From Pontibacter litorisediminis (GTDB lineage: Bacteria > Bacteroidota > Bacteroidia > Cytophagales > Hymenobacteraceae): a DNA stretch of 64,000 nt. Below are positions 7,775 through 15,837 of this stretch, piece by piece. Positions within the stretch are counted from its first letter, which is position 1. Each line of letters begins with the position of its first letter. Location: positions 868,001 through 932,000 of the forward strand of contig NZ_JARDUA010000001.1 in the NCBI RefSeq assembly GCF_029360645.1, in the 5' to 3' direction. Below the pieces are notes generated by a model that did not search any database, was not told the DNA's origin, and saw nothing but the letters and a program-made list of their open reading frames with translations. The translations under genes were made by a program, and so were the position numbers.

Positions 7775-10603
7775 CTATTCGGCCACCTTCACCAACTTCT
7801 GCACGTGCCGCTTTTCGCCGGTCGTCACCTGCAGGTAGTACAAACCATTGGCAATGCGGGGCAGGCTTACCTGCTGCTGCAGCACCTCCTGTGTCTTGTT
7901 TATCGATTGGCGGTAGATGATGCGGCCTGTCACGTCCTGCACCTGCAACTGTACCTGGCCGCGGTAAGCGTTTTCCAGGTAAAGCGTGGTGGTGCCGGCA
8001 ACCGGGTTTGGGTATACTTTTATACTTGTGCCGGCAGCCAGCTCATCTTCTGCCGAAAGTATAATGCGCGACCACGGCAGCAGGTTGGCTTCGGGCGCCT
8101 CCAGCCGCTGGGTGGTGAAGAGCCTGAACTCGCCCGGGGCCAGCAGTATCTCTTTATTCGGATCGCTAATAACCAGTTCATCCCCGGTAAAGTAGTCGTA
8201 CCAGGTGCCGGCAGCCGGAAAGCCCGCCGGCGGCATCTGCTGCTTCACGTCAAAGTTGCCGATCAGGAACACATCCGTCTCTTCCCCATGCAGTATGATC
8301 CGTTTCACGATGTTTTTTAAGTCGAGCGTAAAATCTTCGGTGGCGAATGCCGGCTGGGATGTTTTGAGCTTAATCAACTCAGCGTATACCTGGAAGAGCT
8401 TGGCACGCTCCGGCTCATTCTGGTAGCCCCAGCGCAGGGGCTTGTTGCCGGTGCGACCGTTGTCGTCGATAGAGACATCATATCCTAGCTCGCCAAACTG
8501 CCAGATCATTTTAGGGCCAGGGATGGCCAAGCCGAAAGCCGCCGCCAGTTTCGCCCGGTTCAGGGCAGTGGTCAGGTCGCGGGTGTTGTAGCTGCCCGAT
8601 GCTTTGCCGTTTTGCCTCACGTCAAACAGGAAGCGCTCCTCATCGTGGCTCTCCAGGTACCCGACCACACGCGGCTCCCCCCACTCCCGCTCCTGGTAAG
8701 ACAGCCACTGTGGGTTCGCGTTGGTGCCTTTGCCCAGCTGGCGGAAATCATGGTTGGCGTTGCCCCAGAAAAGCATGCCGTAGTTGGCCAGCTCCTTCTC
8801 CTCTGTGTTGTCGGCAAAATGCTCCAGAATCACGTAGGCCGTTTCGTCCAGCGCGCGTATCTCGTCGTAAATGCGCTTCCAGGTGGCCACGCGGGCGGCG
8901 TCATAAGCGCTCCAGGCATTCACGTTTTCGCCAGTGTTTCTTTGGGTGAAGCCTTTGGAGAGGTCAAAGCGGAAACCGTCTACCTTGTACTCCTTCAGCC
9001 AATGCCCCGTCACGCGCTGCACCAGGGCCTTGGTGGCCGGCTGCTCGTGGTTGAAGTCGAAGAACACATTGAACGGATGGGTAGCCACCGGGTTGAAGTA
9101 GGGGCTATTGGCTGCTGGCCTATCGTTGTCTTCGTCCCAGTACAGCTTCACGTACGGGAACTCAAAATCAGCCTGGTTCAGCACCACATCAAGTATAACG
9201 GCGATGCCTGCCGCATGCGCCGCGTCGATAAAGGCCTTCAGGTCTTCCTCCGTGCCGTAGGCTTTGTCCGGGGCCAGGTAGAAAGTAGGGTTATAGCCCC
9301 ACGACTCGTTTCCGGTAAACTCCATGACCGGCATCAGCTGGATAGCATTAATTCCCAGCTTCTTGAAGTAACTCAGGGTGTCGGTGAGCGTCTTATAGTT
9401 GCGGGTCTCCACAAAGTCACGCACCAGCAGTTCGTAAATCACCAGTTGCTCCACAGCTGGGCGCTCAAAGCCTTCTACCTGCCAACTATACTCGGGCTGC
9501 GCCGTCTGCAGCACCGATACAATGCCGTTGGCCCCTTCCGGGTAAGCTTTCAGGTTTGGGTAAGCGGTATTGGTCAGGTAGCGATCGTACTCCGGGTCCA
9601 GGGCCTTTTCCGCATAAGGATCGGCTACAGCCAGGATGCCATCCACCAGGAACTGGTAAGCCACCTCTTCCCCTGCCGGGAGCCCTGTCAGGCGCAGCCA
9701 GTAGCGCGCGCCGTCCAGGGTCCGGTTCATCAGGTGCTCCTGCGTTGGCTGCCAAGCGTTAAACTCCCCGATCACATACACATTTTCCTTTTGCGGCGCG
9801 TAGAGCACCAGCACCACTTCATCCTCATCTATGTAATTAATGCCATCTACCATGCCGGCGGGCAGCGCCGCCACAGCAGGGGTCGGTTTGATCATGTACT
9901 CGAACACATCCGAAGCGCTTTCCTCCTCCGCGCTAGCCTCTATGGTAACCCGGTGGCGCAGCCCCTTGTTTGCACCGGTGCGGATGGTATGGCTCAATTT
10001 CTCGCCGGCTGCCACGCGCTTTACTTCCAGGCCGTCGTGCAGCAGGCGCAGCTCCGCTGCCTCAGAGGCAACAACCTCCACCTGCAGGGCGCTGTTGGCT
10101 TCTGCAAAGAAGAACTCCTGCATAGGCTGCACAAATGACACCTTCAGTACATCTTCGTAAACCCGAAGGACAATGTCTTCGGTTTGGGCGCTGCCGCTGC
10201 CGTTTTTAAGCAACAGGCCTAATTTATAGATGGATTTGTCGGCGGGCACACCGAAGTACGTACGCGGCTCGAGTGTGATTTGCCATTTGTCGTTGCCCAG
10301 TGGCGTCATTTTCCCGGGCTCAAAGGGGGCGCTCCAGTTTGTCTGGCCAGCCGGTTGGTACTCAAAGGCTCCCCCATCGGCGGTGGTGCCAGCGCCAGAC
10401 CATAAGTATACGTCGTTCGTTTTCCCCAGCAGGCCTTTGGAACGGCTATCCTTCGACTTGGTCAGGTCAAAGGTAATCGTAACCGGCTTGTCCGCCGTCG
10501 GGAAGGCCGGATCGGTGGTGACCACCTGCGCCTGCGCCTGCCCCGCGAGCAGCAAAAAGAACAGTAGTAAAAATTGAGGAGGGGTAAAAAGCTTCATACG
10601 CAA
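7775..10603 (-). CDS. Secreted GH13 alpha-amylase with type IX sorting domain
   Basis: The 942-residue protein has a signal peptide (about 1-26, GQAQAQ), an N-terminal region with two beta-sandwich-like parts, an early-set/CBM48-like domain (about 260-340, VYVIGEFNAWQP), a GH13 catalytic barrel (about 380-800) and a C-terminal sorting domain (about 860-942, starting IKVYPNP). Catalytic residues are visible: nucleophile Asp547 in GFRFDLSKG, acid/base Glu594 in VILEHF and Asp654 in ESHDEE; the beta-3 motif is LDVVLNQ. The C-terminal domain matches the Por secretion signal used by the type IX system, so the enzyme is probably exported and surface attached. It lies next to the Sus-like operon and likely supplies it with maltooligosaccharides. 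Exact linkage specificity cannot be told. Confidence 0.93.
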   Translation of the reverse strand: MRMKLFTPPQFLLLFFLLLAGQAQAQVVTTDPAFPTADKPVTITFDLTKSKDSRSKGLLGKTNDVYLWSGAGTTADGGAFEYQPAGQTNWSAPFEPGKMTPLGNDKWQITLEPRTYFGVPADKSIYKLGLLLKNGSGSAQTEDIVLRVYEDVLKVSFVQPMQEFFFAEANSALQVEVVASEAAELRLLHDGLEVKRVAAGEKLSHTIRTGANKGLRHRVTIEASAEEESASDVFEYMIKPTPAVAALPAGMVDGINYIDEDEVVLVLYAPQKENVYVIGEFNAWQPTQEHLMNRTLDGARYWLRLTGLPAGEEVAYQFLVDGILAVADPYAEKALDPEYDRYLTNTAYPNLKAYPEGANGIVSVLQTAQPEYSWQVEGFERPAVEQLVIYELLVRDFVETRNYKTLTDTLSYFKKLGINAIQLMPVMEFTGNESWGYNPTFYLAPDKAYGTEEDLKAFIDAAHAAGIAVILDVVLNQADFEFPYVKLYWDEDNDRPAANSPYFNPVATHPFNVFFDFNHEQPATKALVQRVTGHWLKEYKVDGFRFDLSKGFTQRNTGENVNAWSAYDAARVATWKRIYDEIRALDETAYVILEHFADNTEEKELANYGMLFWGNANHDFRQLGKGTNANPQWLSYQEREWGEPRVVGYLESHDEERFLFDVRQNGKASGSYNTRDLTTALNRAKLAAAFGLAIPGPKMIWQFGELGYDVSIDDNGRTGNKPLRWGYQNEPERAKLFQVYAELIKLKTSQPAFATEDFTLDLKNIVKRIILHGEETDVFLIGNFDVKQQMPPAGFPAAGTWYDYFTGDELVISDPNKEILLAPGEFRLFTTQRLEAPEANLLPWSRIILSAEDELAAGTSIKVYPNPVAGTTTLYLENAYRGQVQLQVQDVTGRIIYRQSINKTQEVLQQQVSLPRIANGLYYLQVTTGEKRHVQKLVKVAE

Positions 10604-10674
10604 TAGTTTTAAAGGTCGGTGCCGCCACGGTCCGGGCTAGCTTCAGCCGAAGCGCCCATTGTAACCAAGGTAAG

Positions 10675-10682
10675 CAAACCTA
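10675..10682 (-). promoter_or_regulatory. Candidate -7 box for the amylase gene
   Basis: On the minus strand the sequence TAGGTTTG fits the Bacteroidota TAnnTTTG element exactly and lies about 72 bp upstream of the amylase start. A good TTTG -33 box at 19 bp was not seen, so this is a weak call. Confidence 0.35.
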
Positions 10683-10876
10683 TCATAACAAAAGGTGAAA
10701 TAATGCCACAACAAGACCGCGGCTACTTTTAGAAAGGCCTTTGGCTTGGCTGCAAAGCGACGTAATACGCTAGGATCGTTTCGTTTAAGAGGCAATGGCC
10801 GTGCCCGTAGGGTCTAAAATTTATTTCCATCCTATAAAATTAGAAATCTTCTGTATATTAGTGCGATTATTTTGTA

Positions 10877-12454
10877 TTGCCGGCACTCCTTGCGCTACAG
10901 CAAGCTCAGGAAGGGTACGCAGGCAGCACCGAATGCTTTAAACCAACCACAAAACCCATACGCTTGCAACCTCCTGTTCTACAAGAAGCTACGCAGAGCC
11001 ATTCGCGGGAATTCTACCGTGCCCTGGTCGGCAATAGCATTGACTTGGTCTCTGTTCTGGATGCGGAGGGTACCTATACCTTTGTGGGCGATTCCGTAAC
11101 GGGTGTGCTGGGTTATACCCCTGATGAGCTGTTGGGCGTAAACGTCATGACACTGGTGCACCCCGAGGATCTGGCAAGCATACAGGCAGCTTTGGAAGAA
11201 CTGCTGAACCTTAAAAACGTCGTGGTCCCTCCTTTCCGGTTCAGGCATAAAGACGGGGAGTGGCATTGGCTGGAGTGCTCCTGCAAGAATATGCTGCATG
11301 ATGAGCACGTGCGGGGCATCCTTACCAGTTCCCGCGATATAACGGCTGCTGTTCAGCTGGCCTATGACCACGATTATCACCAGGCGTACTACCGCTCCCT
11401 GTTTTTTCAGCACCCCGATACGGTTTTTACCCTAGACCTGAACGGGGAGTTTAAGAAAGTGAACCGCCATGTGCAAGAGCTGACAGGTTATACCAGTCAG
11501 GAACTGCTGGGCCAGCCCTATACCCGGATGCTGCACCCCGACTCCTTGAAAATAGCTGACAGGGCAATGAAGAAGGTCTGGTCTGGCAAAGCCCATACCG
11601 AAGAGGTGTGCATGGTTAACAAAGCCGGGGAAACCAGAAATGTGAGTGTTTCTGTGATGCCAGTATACTTTCGGGGAGAGATTCTTGGGGCACAGGGTAT
11701 AGCCAAGGACATCACGGAGGCTGTGAAATCGCAGAAGCTCGTTATTAAACTGGCCGATGACCTGTACAAGCACAACCTGGATCTGCAGCAGTTCACTTAC
11801 ATGATCTCGCACAACCTGCGTGCCCCGGTAGCCAATGCCTTGGGGCTTGTGCAGTTGGTAAGGAAGCTACCAAAGGATACGGCGAATTACGATGCCGCTG
11901 TGGAGAAGCTGCATACCTCGGTGGAGCAGCTGGACACGGTGGTGAAGGATATTAGCCAGGTACTGTCGCTGCGCGAAAGCGGGCGGATATCAGAAAGGGA
12001 GACGGTGTACCTCAGTAAAGTATGCCAGCAGGTGCTGGAGCAGTTCCAGGGCGAGACAGAGCTGAAGGCGGCACAGGTAAAGGTAGAGATTGACCCGAGC
12101 TTTAGGCTGCAATCGATCAGCTCACATCTTTACAGCATCCTGTACAACCTGGTCTCTAACAGCCTGAAGTATAAATCCAGCTACCGGCAGCTGGAGCTTA
12201 CCATTCGGGCAGAGCGCGACAACCGTGGCTATGTGCTGACTGTAAGCGACAACGGCTCCGGCATGGACATGCACCTGGTGCAGCACCAGTTGTTCCAGCT
12301 TTACAAGCGCTTCCACCCCAACACCTATGGCAAAGGCATCGGCTTGTTTCTGGTAAAGACCCAGGTGCAGGCGCTTGGCGGAAAAATAGAAGTTGAGAGT
12401 GCCCCGGACCAGGGCACCACATTCAAGATATACTTAGGAGCAAGACATGTATAA
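10877..12454 (+). CDS. PAS-domain sensor histidine kinase
   Basis: This 525-codon frame holds two PAS domains (about residues 45-160 and 170-282, each closed by an SSRDIT or AKDIT motif), a HisKA-type dimerization helix with His312 in YMISHNLRAP, and a HATPase domain with the N box (NLVSNSLKYKS), G1 (DNGSGMD) and G2 (GKGIGLFLVK). There is no membrane segment, so it is a cytoplasmic kinase. The response regulator gene that follows overlaps it by 8 bp and is the likely partner. The frame opens with TTG at 10877; no ATG is available before the first PAS domain, and another TTG lies near 10964, so the exact start is uncertain. The signal sensed is unknown. Confidence 0.88.
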   Translation: MPALLALQQAQEGYAGSTECFKPTTKPIRLQPPVLQEATQSHSREFYRALVGNSIDLVSVLDAEGTYTFVGDSVTGVLGYTPDELLGVNVMTLVHPEDLASIQAALEELLNLKNVVVPPFRFRHKDGEWHWLECSCKNMLHDEHVRGILTSSRDITAAVQLAYDHDYHQAYYRSLFFQHPDTVFTLDLNGEFKKVNRHVQELTGYTSQELLGQPYTRMLHPDSLKIADRAMKKVWSGKAHTEEVCMVNKAGETRNVSVSVMPVYFRGEILGAQGIAKDITEAVKSQKLVIKLADDLYKHNLDLQQFTYMISHNLRAPVANALGLVQLVRKLPKDTANYDAAVEKLHTSVEQLDTVVKDISQVLSLRESGRISERETVYLSKVCQQVLEQFQGETELKAAQVKVEIDPSFRLQSISSHLYSILYNLVSNSLKYKSSYRQLELTIRAERDNRGYVLTVSDNGSGMDMHLVQHQLFQLYKRFHPNTYGKGIGLFLVKTQVQALGGKIEVESAPDQGTTFKIYLGARHV

Positions 12455-12842
12455 CAAGGTTTTCATAGTAGACGATGACGAAGTGAGCATTTTTCTGACG
12501 GAAGCAATTCTGGAGGCAGAAAGCTTTGCTACCGAGTGTAAGGGCTTTCAGGATGCTAAGGCCGCCTTGCAAAACTTACTAGAGAGTGCCAAGGACAGCC
12601 CGGAGGCCCTGCCAGAGGTGATTTTCCTGGACCTGAACATGCCGTTCCTGAGCGGCTGGGACTTCATAGAGGCCCTCTCGCCTTATGAGGAGGACCTGAA
12701 GGGCCGTTGCCGCATCTACATCCTCACCTCCTCGGTGGATGAGCAGGAGCGCAGGCGGGCCCATGGCAACAGCCTGGTGGCCGGTTTTCTGCAAAAGCCC
12801 CTGGAGGATGAGTGGCTCCTGCAGCTAAAGAAAAGCAGCTGA
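12447..12842 (+). CDS. Single-domain response regulator (CheY-like)
   Basis: The 131-residue protein is only a receiver domain. The acidic pocket (VDDDE, residues 8-12), phosphoacceptor Asp62 (FLDLNMP), the switch Ser/Thr (LTSSVD) and the conserved Lys (LQKPL) are all visible. No output domain is present, so it must act by binding another protein or by passing phosphate on. It overlaps the upstream kinase gene by 8 bp, a sign of translational coupling. It is a close paralogue of the regulator at 14286, sharing FLDLNMP, RIYILTSSVD and GFLQKPLED. Confidence 0.93.
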   Translation: MYNKVFIVDDDEVSIFLTEAILEAESFATECKGFQDAKAALQNLLESAKDSPEALPEVIFLDLNMPFLSGWDFIEALSPYEEDLKGRCRIYILTSSVDEQERRRAHGNSLVAGFLQKPLEDEWLLQLKKSS

Positions 12843-12908
12843 TACCGCATCATGCGAATCAGCTTACCACACCTATTACCACGACCCTATTTACAAACTT
12901 AACACCCG

Positions 12909-14033
12909 ATGAACAACGTTACATCTCCTATCCAGAGCAGCCCTGGCCTCGAGTCGATGAGGCTGGAGCGACTCAACCGCCTCCTGTTCAACAATTACCC
13001 GGACGCGATTTACACGATCTGTATGGACAACAAGTTCCATACCGTGAACCAGACCGTTTGCCAGGTGCTGCAAAAATCACGGGAGGAGCTGATCGGACAG
13101 AGCTACCGCCAGTTTATACACCCGGAGCACTGGGACGAGTCGCTTCATTATTTTAAGGCCGCCAGGCAGGGCCAGCCGCAGCGCTACCACACCGTGGTGC
13201 TCAACGAGAGCGGTCTGCCTGTTTTCCTGGATGTCACAAACTTCCCTCTGAAAGTAAACGGGGAGATGGTCGGCATCTTTGGCGTTGCCAAAGACATCAC
13301 CGAGCAGAAGGAGCGCGAGCAGGCGCTGCTGCGCACCTCCCAGGAGCTACAGCGCCAGAACGAGGAACTGGAGCTGTTCCGCAAGATCATCGCCCACGAC
13401 TTCCGCAGCCCGATAGCCCGCCTGCTGGGACTGGGCAAGCTGCTGCAGAAAGACAACCTGCCCGAGAAGACGCAGCAAACGGCTATTGGCGCCCTGCTGC
13501 AGTCGGCCCAACAACTCGACGGCATGGTACGTGACCTAAACCAGATGCTGACGCTGCACCACCAGGGCGACGAGCCGCGGGAACTGTGCGATGTGGAGGA
13601 GCTTGTGCAGCTTTGCGTGGCGAACATACAGCAGGAAATCAGCACTGCCGGCGCCACCATAACATTGGCTGGCTCAGAGAGTATGCAACTCTTCACGGTG
13701 AAGGCCTTTTTGCTGAGCATCATCCAAAACCTGCTCTCAAACGCTATCAAATACAGGCAGCCGGAGCGGCCCCTGCAAGTGAAGGTGTCGCTGGAGCAGA
13801 AGGACGAGGAGGCGGTGATCTCCGTGGCCGACAATGGCAGCGGCATGGACCTGGAACAGGTTGGCCCTTCGCTGTTTAAGATGTATAAGCGCTTCCACCA
13901 TGGCATAGACGGAAAAGGCCTGGGACTGTACCTGGTAAAAGAGCAGGTAAGGCTGCTGAGAGGCCGCATCGAGGTAGAGAGCACCCCCGGGGTAGGTACA
14001 ACGTTTACCGTAAGGCTGCCTATGTTTCTATAG
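12909..14033 (+). CDS. PAS-domain sensor histidine kinase (second copy)
   Basis: The 374-residue soluble kinase has one PAS domain (about 20-132, ending VAKDITEQ), a coiled linker, a HisKA helix with His163 in IIAHDFRSPIA and a HATPase domain (N box NLLSNAIKYRQ, DNGSGMD, GKGLGLYLVK). It lies 66 bp downstream of the first response regulator, so the first three genes may be one transcript. It resembles the kinase at 10877 in domain order and in the sequence LFKMYKRFHHG versus LFQLYKRFHPN, which suggests a duplication with loss or gain of one PAS domain. The ligand is not known. Confidence 0.92.
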   Translation: MNNVTSPIQSSPGLESMRLERLNRLLFNNYPDAIYTICMDNKFHTVNQTVCQVLQKSREELIGQSYRQFIHPEHWDESLHYFKAARQGQPQRYHTVVLNESGLPVFLDVTNFPLKVNGEMVGIFGVAKDITEQKEREQALLRTSQELQRQNEELELFRKIIAHDFRSPIARLLGLGKLLQKDNLPEKTQQTAIGALLQSAQQLDGMVRDLNQMLTLHHQGDEPRELCDVEELVQLCVANIQQEISTAGATITLAGSESMQLFTVKAFLLSIIQNLLSNAIKYRQPERPLQVKVSLEQKDEEAVISVADNGSGMDLEQVGPSLFKMYKRFHHGIDGKGLGLYLVKEQVRLLRGRIEVESTPGVGTTFTVRLPMFL

Positions 14034-14285
14034 TTTACCCTACCCTTCCCATTTATACTTTTCTTAGGCCCTGAGCAGTAGCGCCCCCGTGCGCTTAGCG
14101 CTAGCTAAAATTACGTATCCCCTCACTAATCAAAATCATTCTTACTACATGGAACACGGCCCTTTTGCGTAAGCCAAAAGGCCGATGCCGCATACTTTAG
14201 GCTCACACAGGATAAAAAGGAATTTTTCTCCAAATGATACTTTATAGGCATTGGCTCGGCACTTCAGAGGTAAACGCAAAAACCT

Positions 14286-14684
14286 ATGTTCAAGCATGTG
14301 TGTATCATTGATGACGATGAGGTCAGCACTTTCCTGACTTATGAGATGCTCATCGCGGAACGCTTCGCCCAGAAGTATGAGACTTTCCTGAACCCATCCG
14401 AGGCCTTAAACTGCCTTCTGCCCCGCCTGCAGCAAAAGCAGCTGGATGGTTTGCCTGACGTCATATTTCTGGACCTGAACATGCCGTACATGGATGGCTG
14501 GAAGTTCCTGGACAACTTAGCGCCGTTTGCCTCGCAACTGAAGTCTTGCTGCCGGATCTACATTCTCACCTCCTCGGTAGATATGCTGGAAATAAAGCGC
14601 GCCCAAGGGTACGATTTTCTATCCGGTTTCCTGCAGAAGCCGCTGGAGGATAAAATGATCAAGCGTATACTGGAGCGGCCCTGA
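14286..14684 (+). CDS. Single-domain response regulator (second copy)
   Basis: The 132-residue receiver domain has the acidic pocket IDDDE (8-12), phosphoacceptor Asp63 in FLDLNMP, LTSSVD and LQKPLED. It is the probable partner of the kinase that ends 252 bp upstream. The gap between them holds no promoter that I can call with confidence and a weak hairpin near 14159-14185. The stop codon overlaps the palindromic form of the dispersed word (AAGTATACTT, 14684-14693). Confidence 0.92.
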   Translation: MFKHVCIIDDDEVSTFLTYEMLIAERFAQKYETFLNPSEALNCLLPRLQQKQLDGLPDVIFLDLNMPYMDGWKFLDNLAPFASQLKSCCRIYILTSSVDMLEIKRAQGYDFLSGFLQKPLEDKMIKRILERP

Positions 14685-14702
14685 AGTATACTTCTGAAAC
14701 GG

Positions 14703-14733
14703 TTTACACGCGTGCCAATTGTTCCTACCTTTG
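14703..14733 (+). promoter_or_regulatory. Bacteroidota-type promoter of the FUSC-family gene
   Basis: A -7 box TACCTTTG (14726-14733) matches TAnnTTTG fully, and TTTA (14703-14706) lies exactly 19 bp upstream as a 3-of-4 match to TTTG. The start codon follows about 50 bp downstream. Confidence 0.6.
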
Positions 14734-14784
14734 CGGCGGTGGCACCTGCTGGAACTTTAGCGGCTGCCACCTGTAAAGCAAGAC

Positions 14785-15837
14785 ATGCCCAAAGCCACAG
14801 ACTTCTTTGCCCGCATCGGGCTTACCCTTCAAATCGTGAAGACGGCGCTGGCCGCAGCCGTGTCGTGGCTGGTGGCCACCATGGTGCTGGGCTCAGAGTA
14901 CCCGTTTTTTGCACCGCTGGCAGCCATACTTACGGTGCAGGTGACGGTGGCCGACTCAGTGGAGAAAGCCACCCAGCGTATCATCGGCATCATCGGCGGT
15001 GTGGCCGTGAGCTTGCTCATCGGGCATTGGCTCAGCATCAGCACCTTCTCCATTTTCCTGGTTATACTGGTGGGGATGGGGATCTCCAAAGCACTGCGCA
15101 TGAACCCCCAGATCGTCTCGCAGGTGGCGGTGAGCTCTTTTCTGGTGCTGGCCTTTGGCTTGCAGGAAGAGGGCTATGCGGTGGAGCGGGTGGTAGAGAC
15201 GCTGATGGGCTCGGTGGTGGCCGTGCTGATTAACGCGCTGATCGTGCCGCAGAACGCCCTTCCGGAAGTGGAAAACAGCATGCTCGCCGTGGGTGAGCAG
15301 GGCACAAAGACGCTCCAGATCTTGGCCTCGCAACTGCGGCAGACGGAGAAAGGGCAACTGGTGGGCCGCCAGGAAACGGATGCACTGATCGCTGCCGCCG
15401 AGCAAAGTATGAAATCGCTGCAGCTGGCCGAGCAGAGTCTGAAGTATAACCCCTTCCTGACGCACAAACGTACCCGCCTGAGCCGCCTGGCCATTGGGGT
15501 GAAGCGGCTGGAGCACATCACCACCCAGATCCGGGGCATTCGCCGCGGCATCGCCGACCTGAACTCTGCCCGCATATTTGAAACGGACCTGCAGGACACG
15601 CAGGCGCTGCAAAAAGCCATGGAGGCCACAGCCGCCTGCATTACCTTGTTCAGCCATACAATAGTGGGACCTGAGAAGCGGCACCGCCCTGCGCTGCTGG
15701 CCAGCATCCGCGAAGCCGAGAAGCTGCAGAACCAGTGCCTCGACACGCTCCGCAACATCAACACCAACCGCACCCTGCGCGATGTGGGCAGCATCCTCAC
15801 CGACCTGAACCGTATCCTGGCCGAGGCGGCACGCTAA
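14785..15837 (+). CDS. FUSC/aromatic-acid-exporter-family membrane protein
   Basis: The 350-residue protein begins with six hydrophobic segments (about residues 15-155, including WLVATMVLGSEYPFFAPLAA and the following IGGVAVSLLIGHW) and continues with a charged helical cytoplasmic half (about 160-350). That layout and the motif FFAPLAAILTVQ fit the FUSC/ArAE family, whose studied members export aromatic acids or similar compounds; many members have no assigned substrate. It has its own promoter and is convergent with the GH92 gene, overlapping it by 4 bp at the stops. Confidence 0.8.
   Translation: MPKATDFFARIGLTLQIVKTALAAAVSWLVATMVLGSEYPFFAPLAAILTVQVTVADSVEKATQRIIGIIGGVAVSLLIGHWLSISTFSIFLVILVGMGISKALRMNPQIVSQVAVSSFLVLAFGLQEEGYAVERVVETLMGSVVAVLINALIVPQNALPEVENSMLAVGEQGTKTLQILASQLRQTEKGQLVGRQETDALIAAAEQSMKSLQLAEQSLKYNPFLTHKRTRLSRLAIGVKRLEHITTQIRGIRRGIADLNSARIFETDLQDTQALQKAMEATAACITLFSHTIVGPEKRHRPALLASIREAEKLQNQCLDTLRNINTNRTLRDVGSILTDLNRILAEAAR

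Noticed and set aside
8612..10138. A 508-codon open frame on the plus strand
   Set aside because: It lies entirely antisense to the amylase gene, whose catalytic motifs are all intact; the long frame follows from the GC-rich codon pattern.
14159..14185. Hairpin GGCCCTTTTG/CAAAAGGCC between the second kinase and receiver
   Set aside because: It needs a bulge and is not followed by a T run, so I do not call a terminator.
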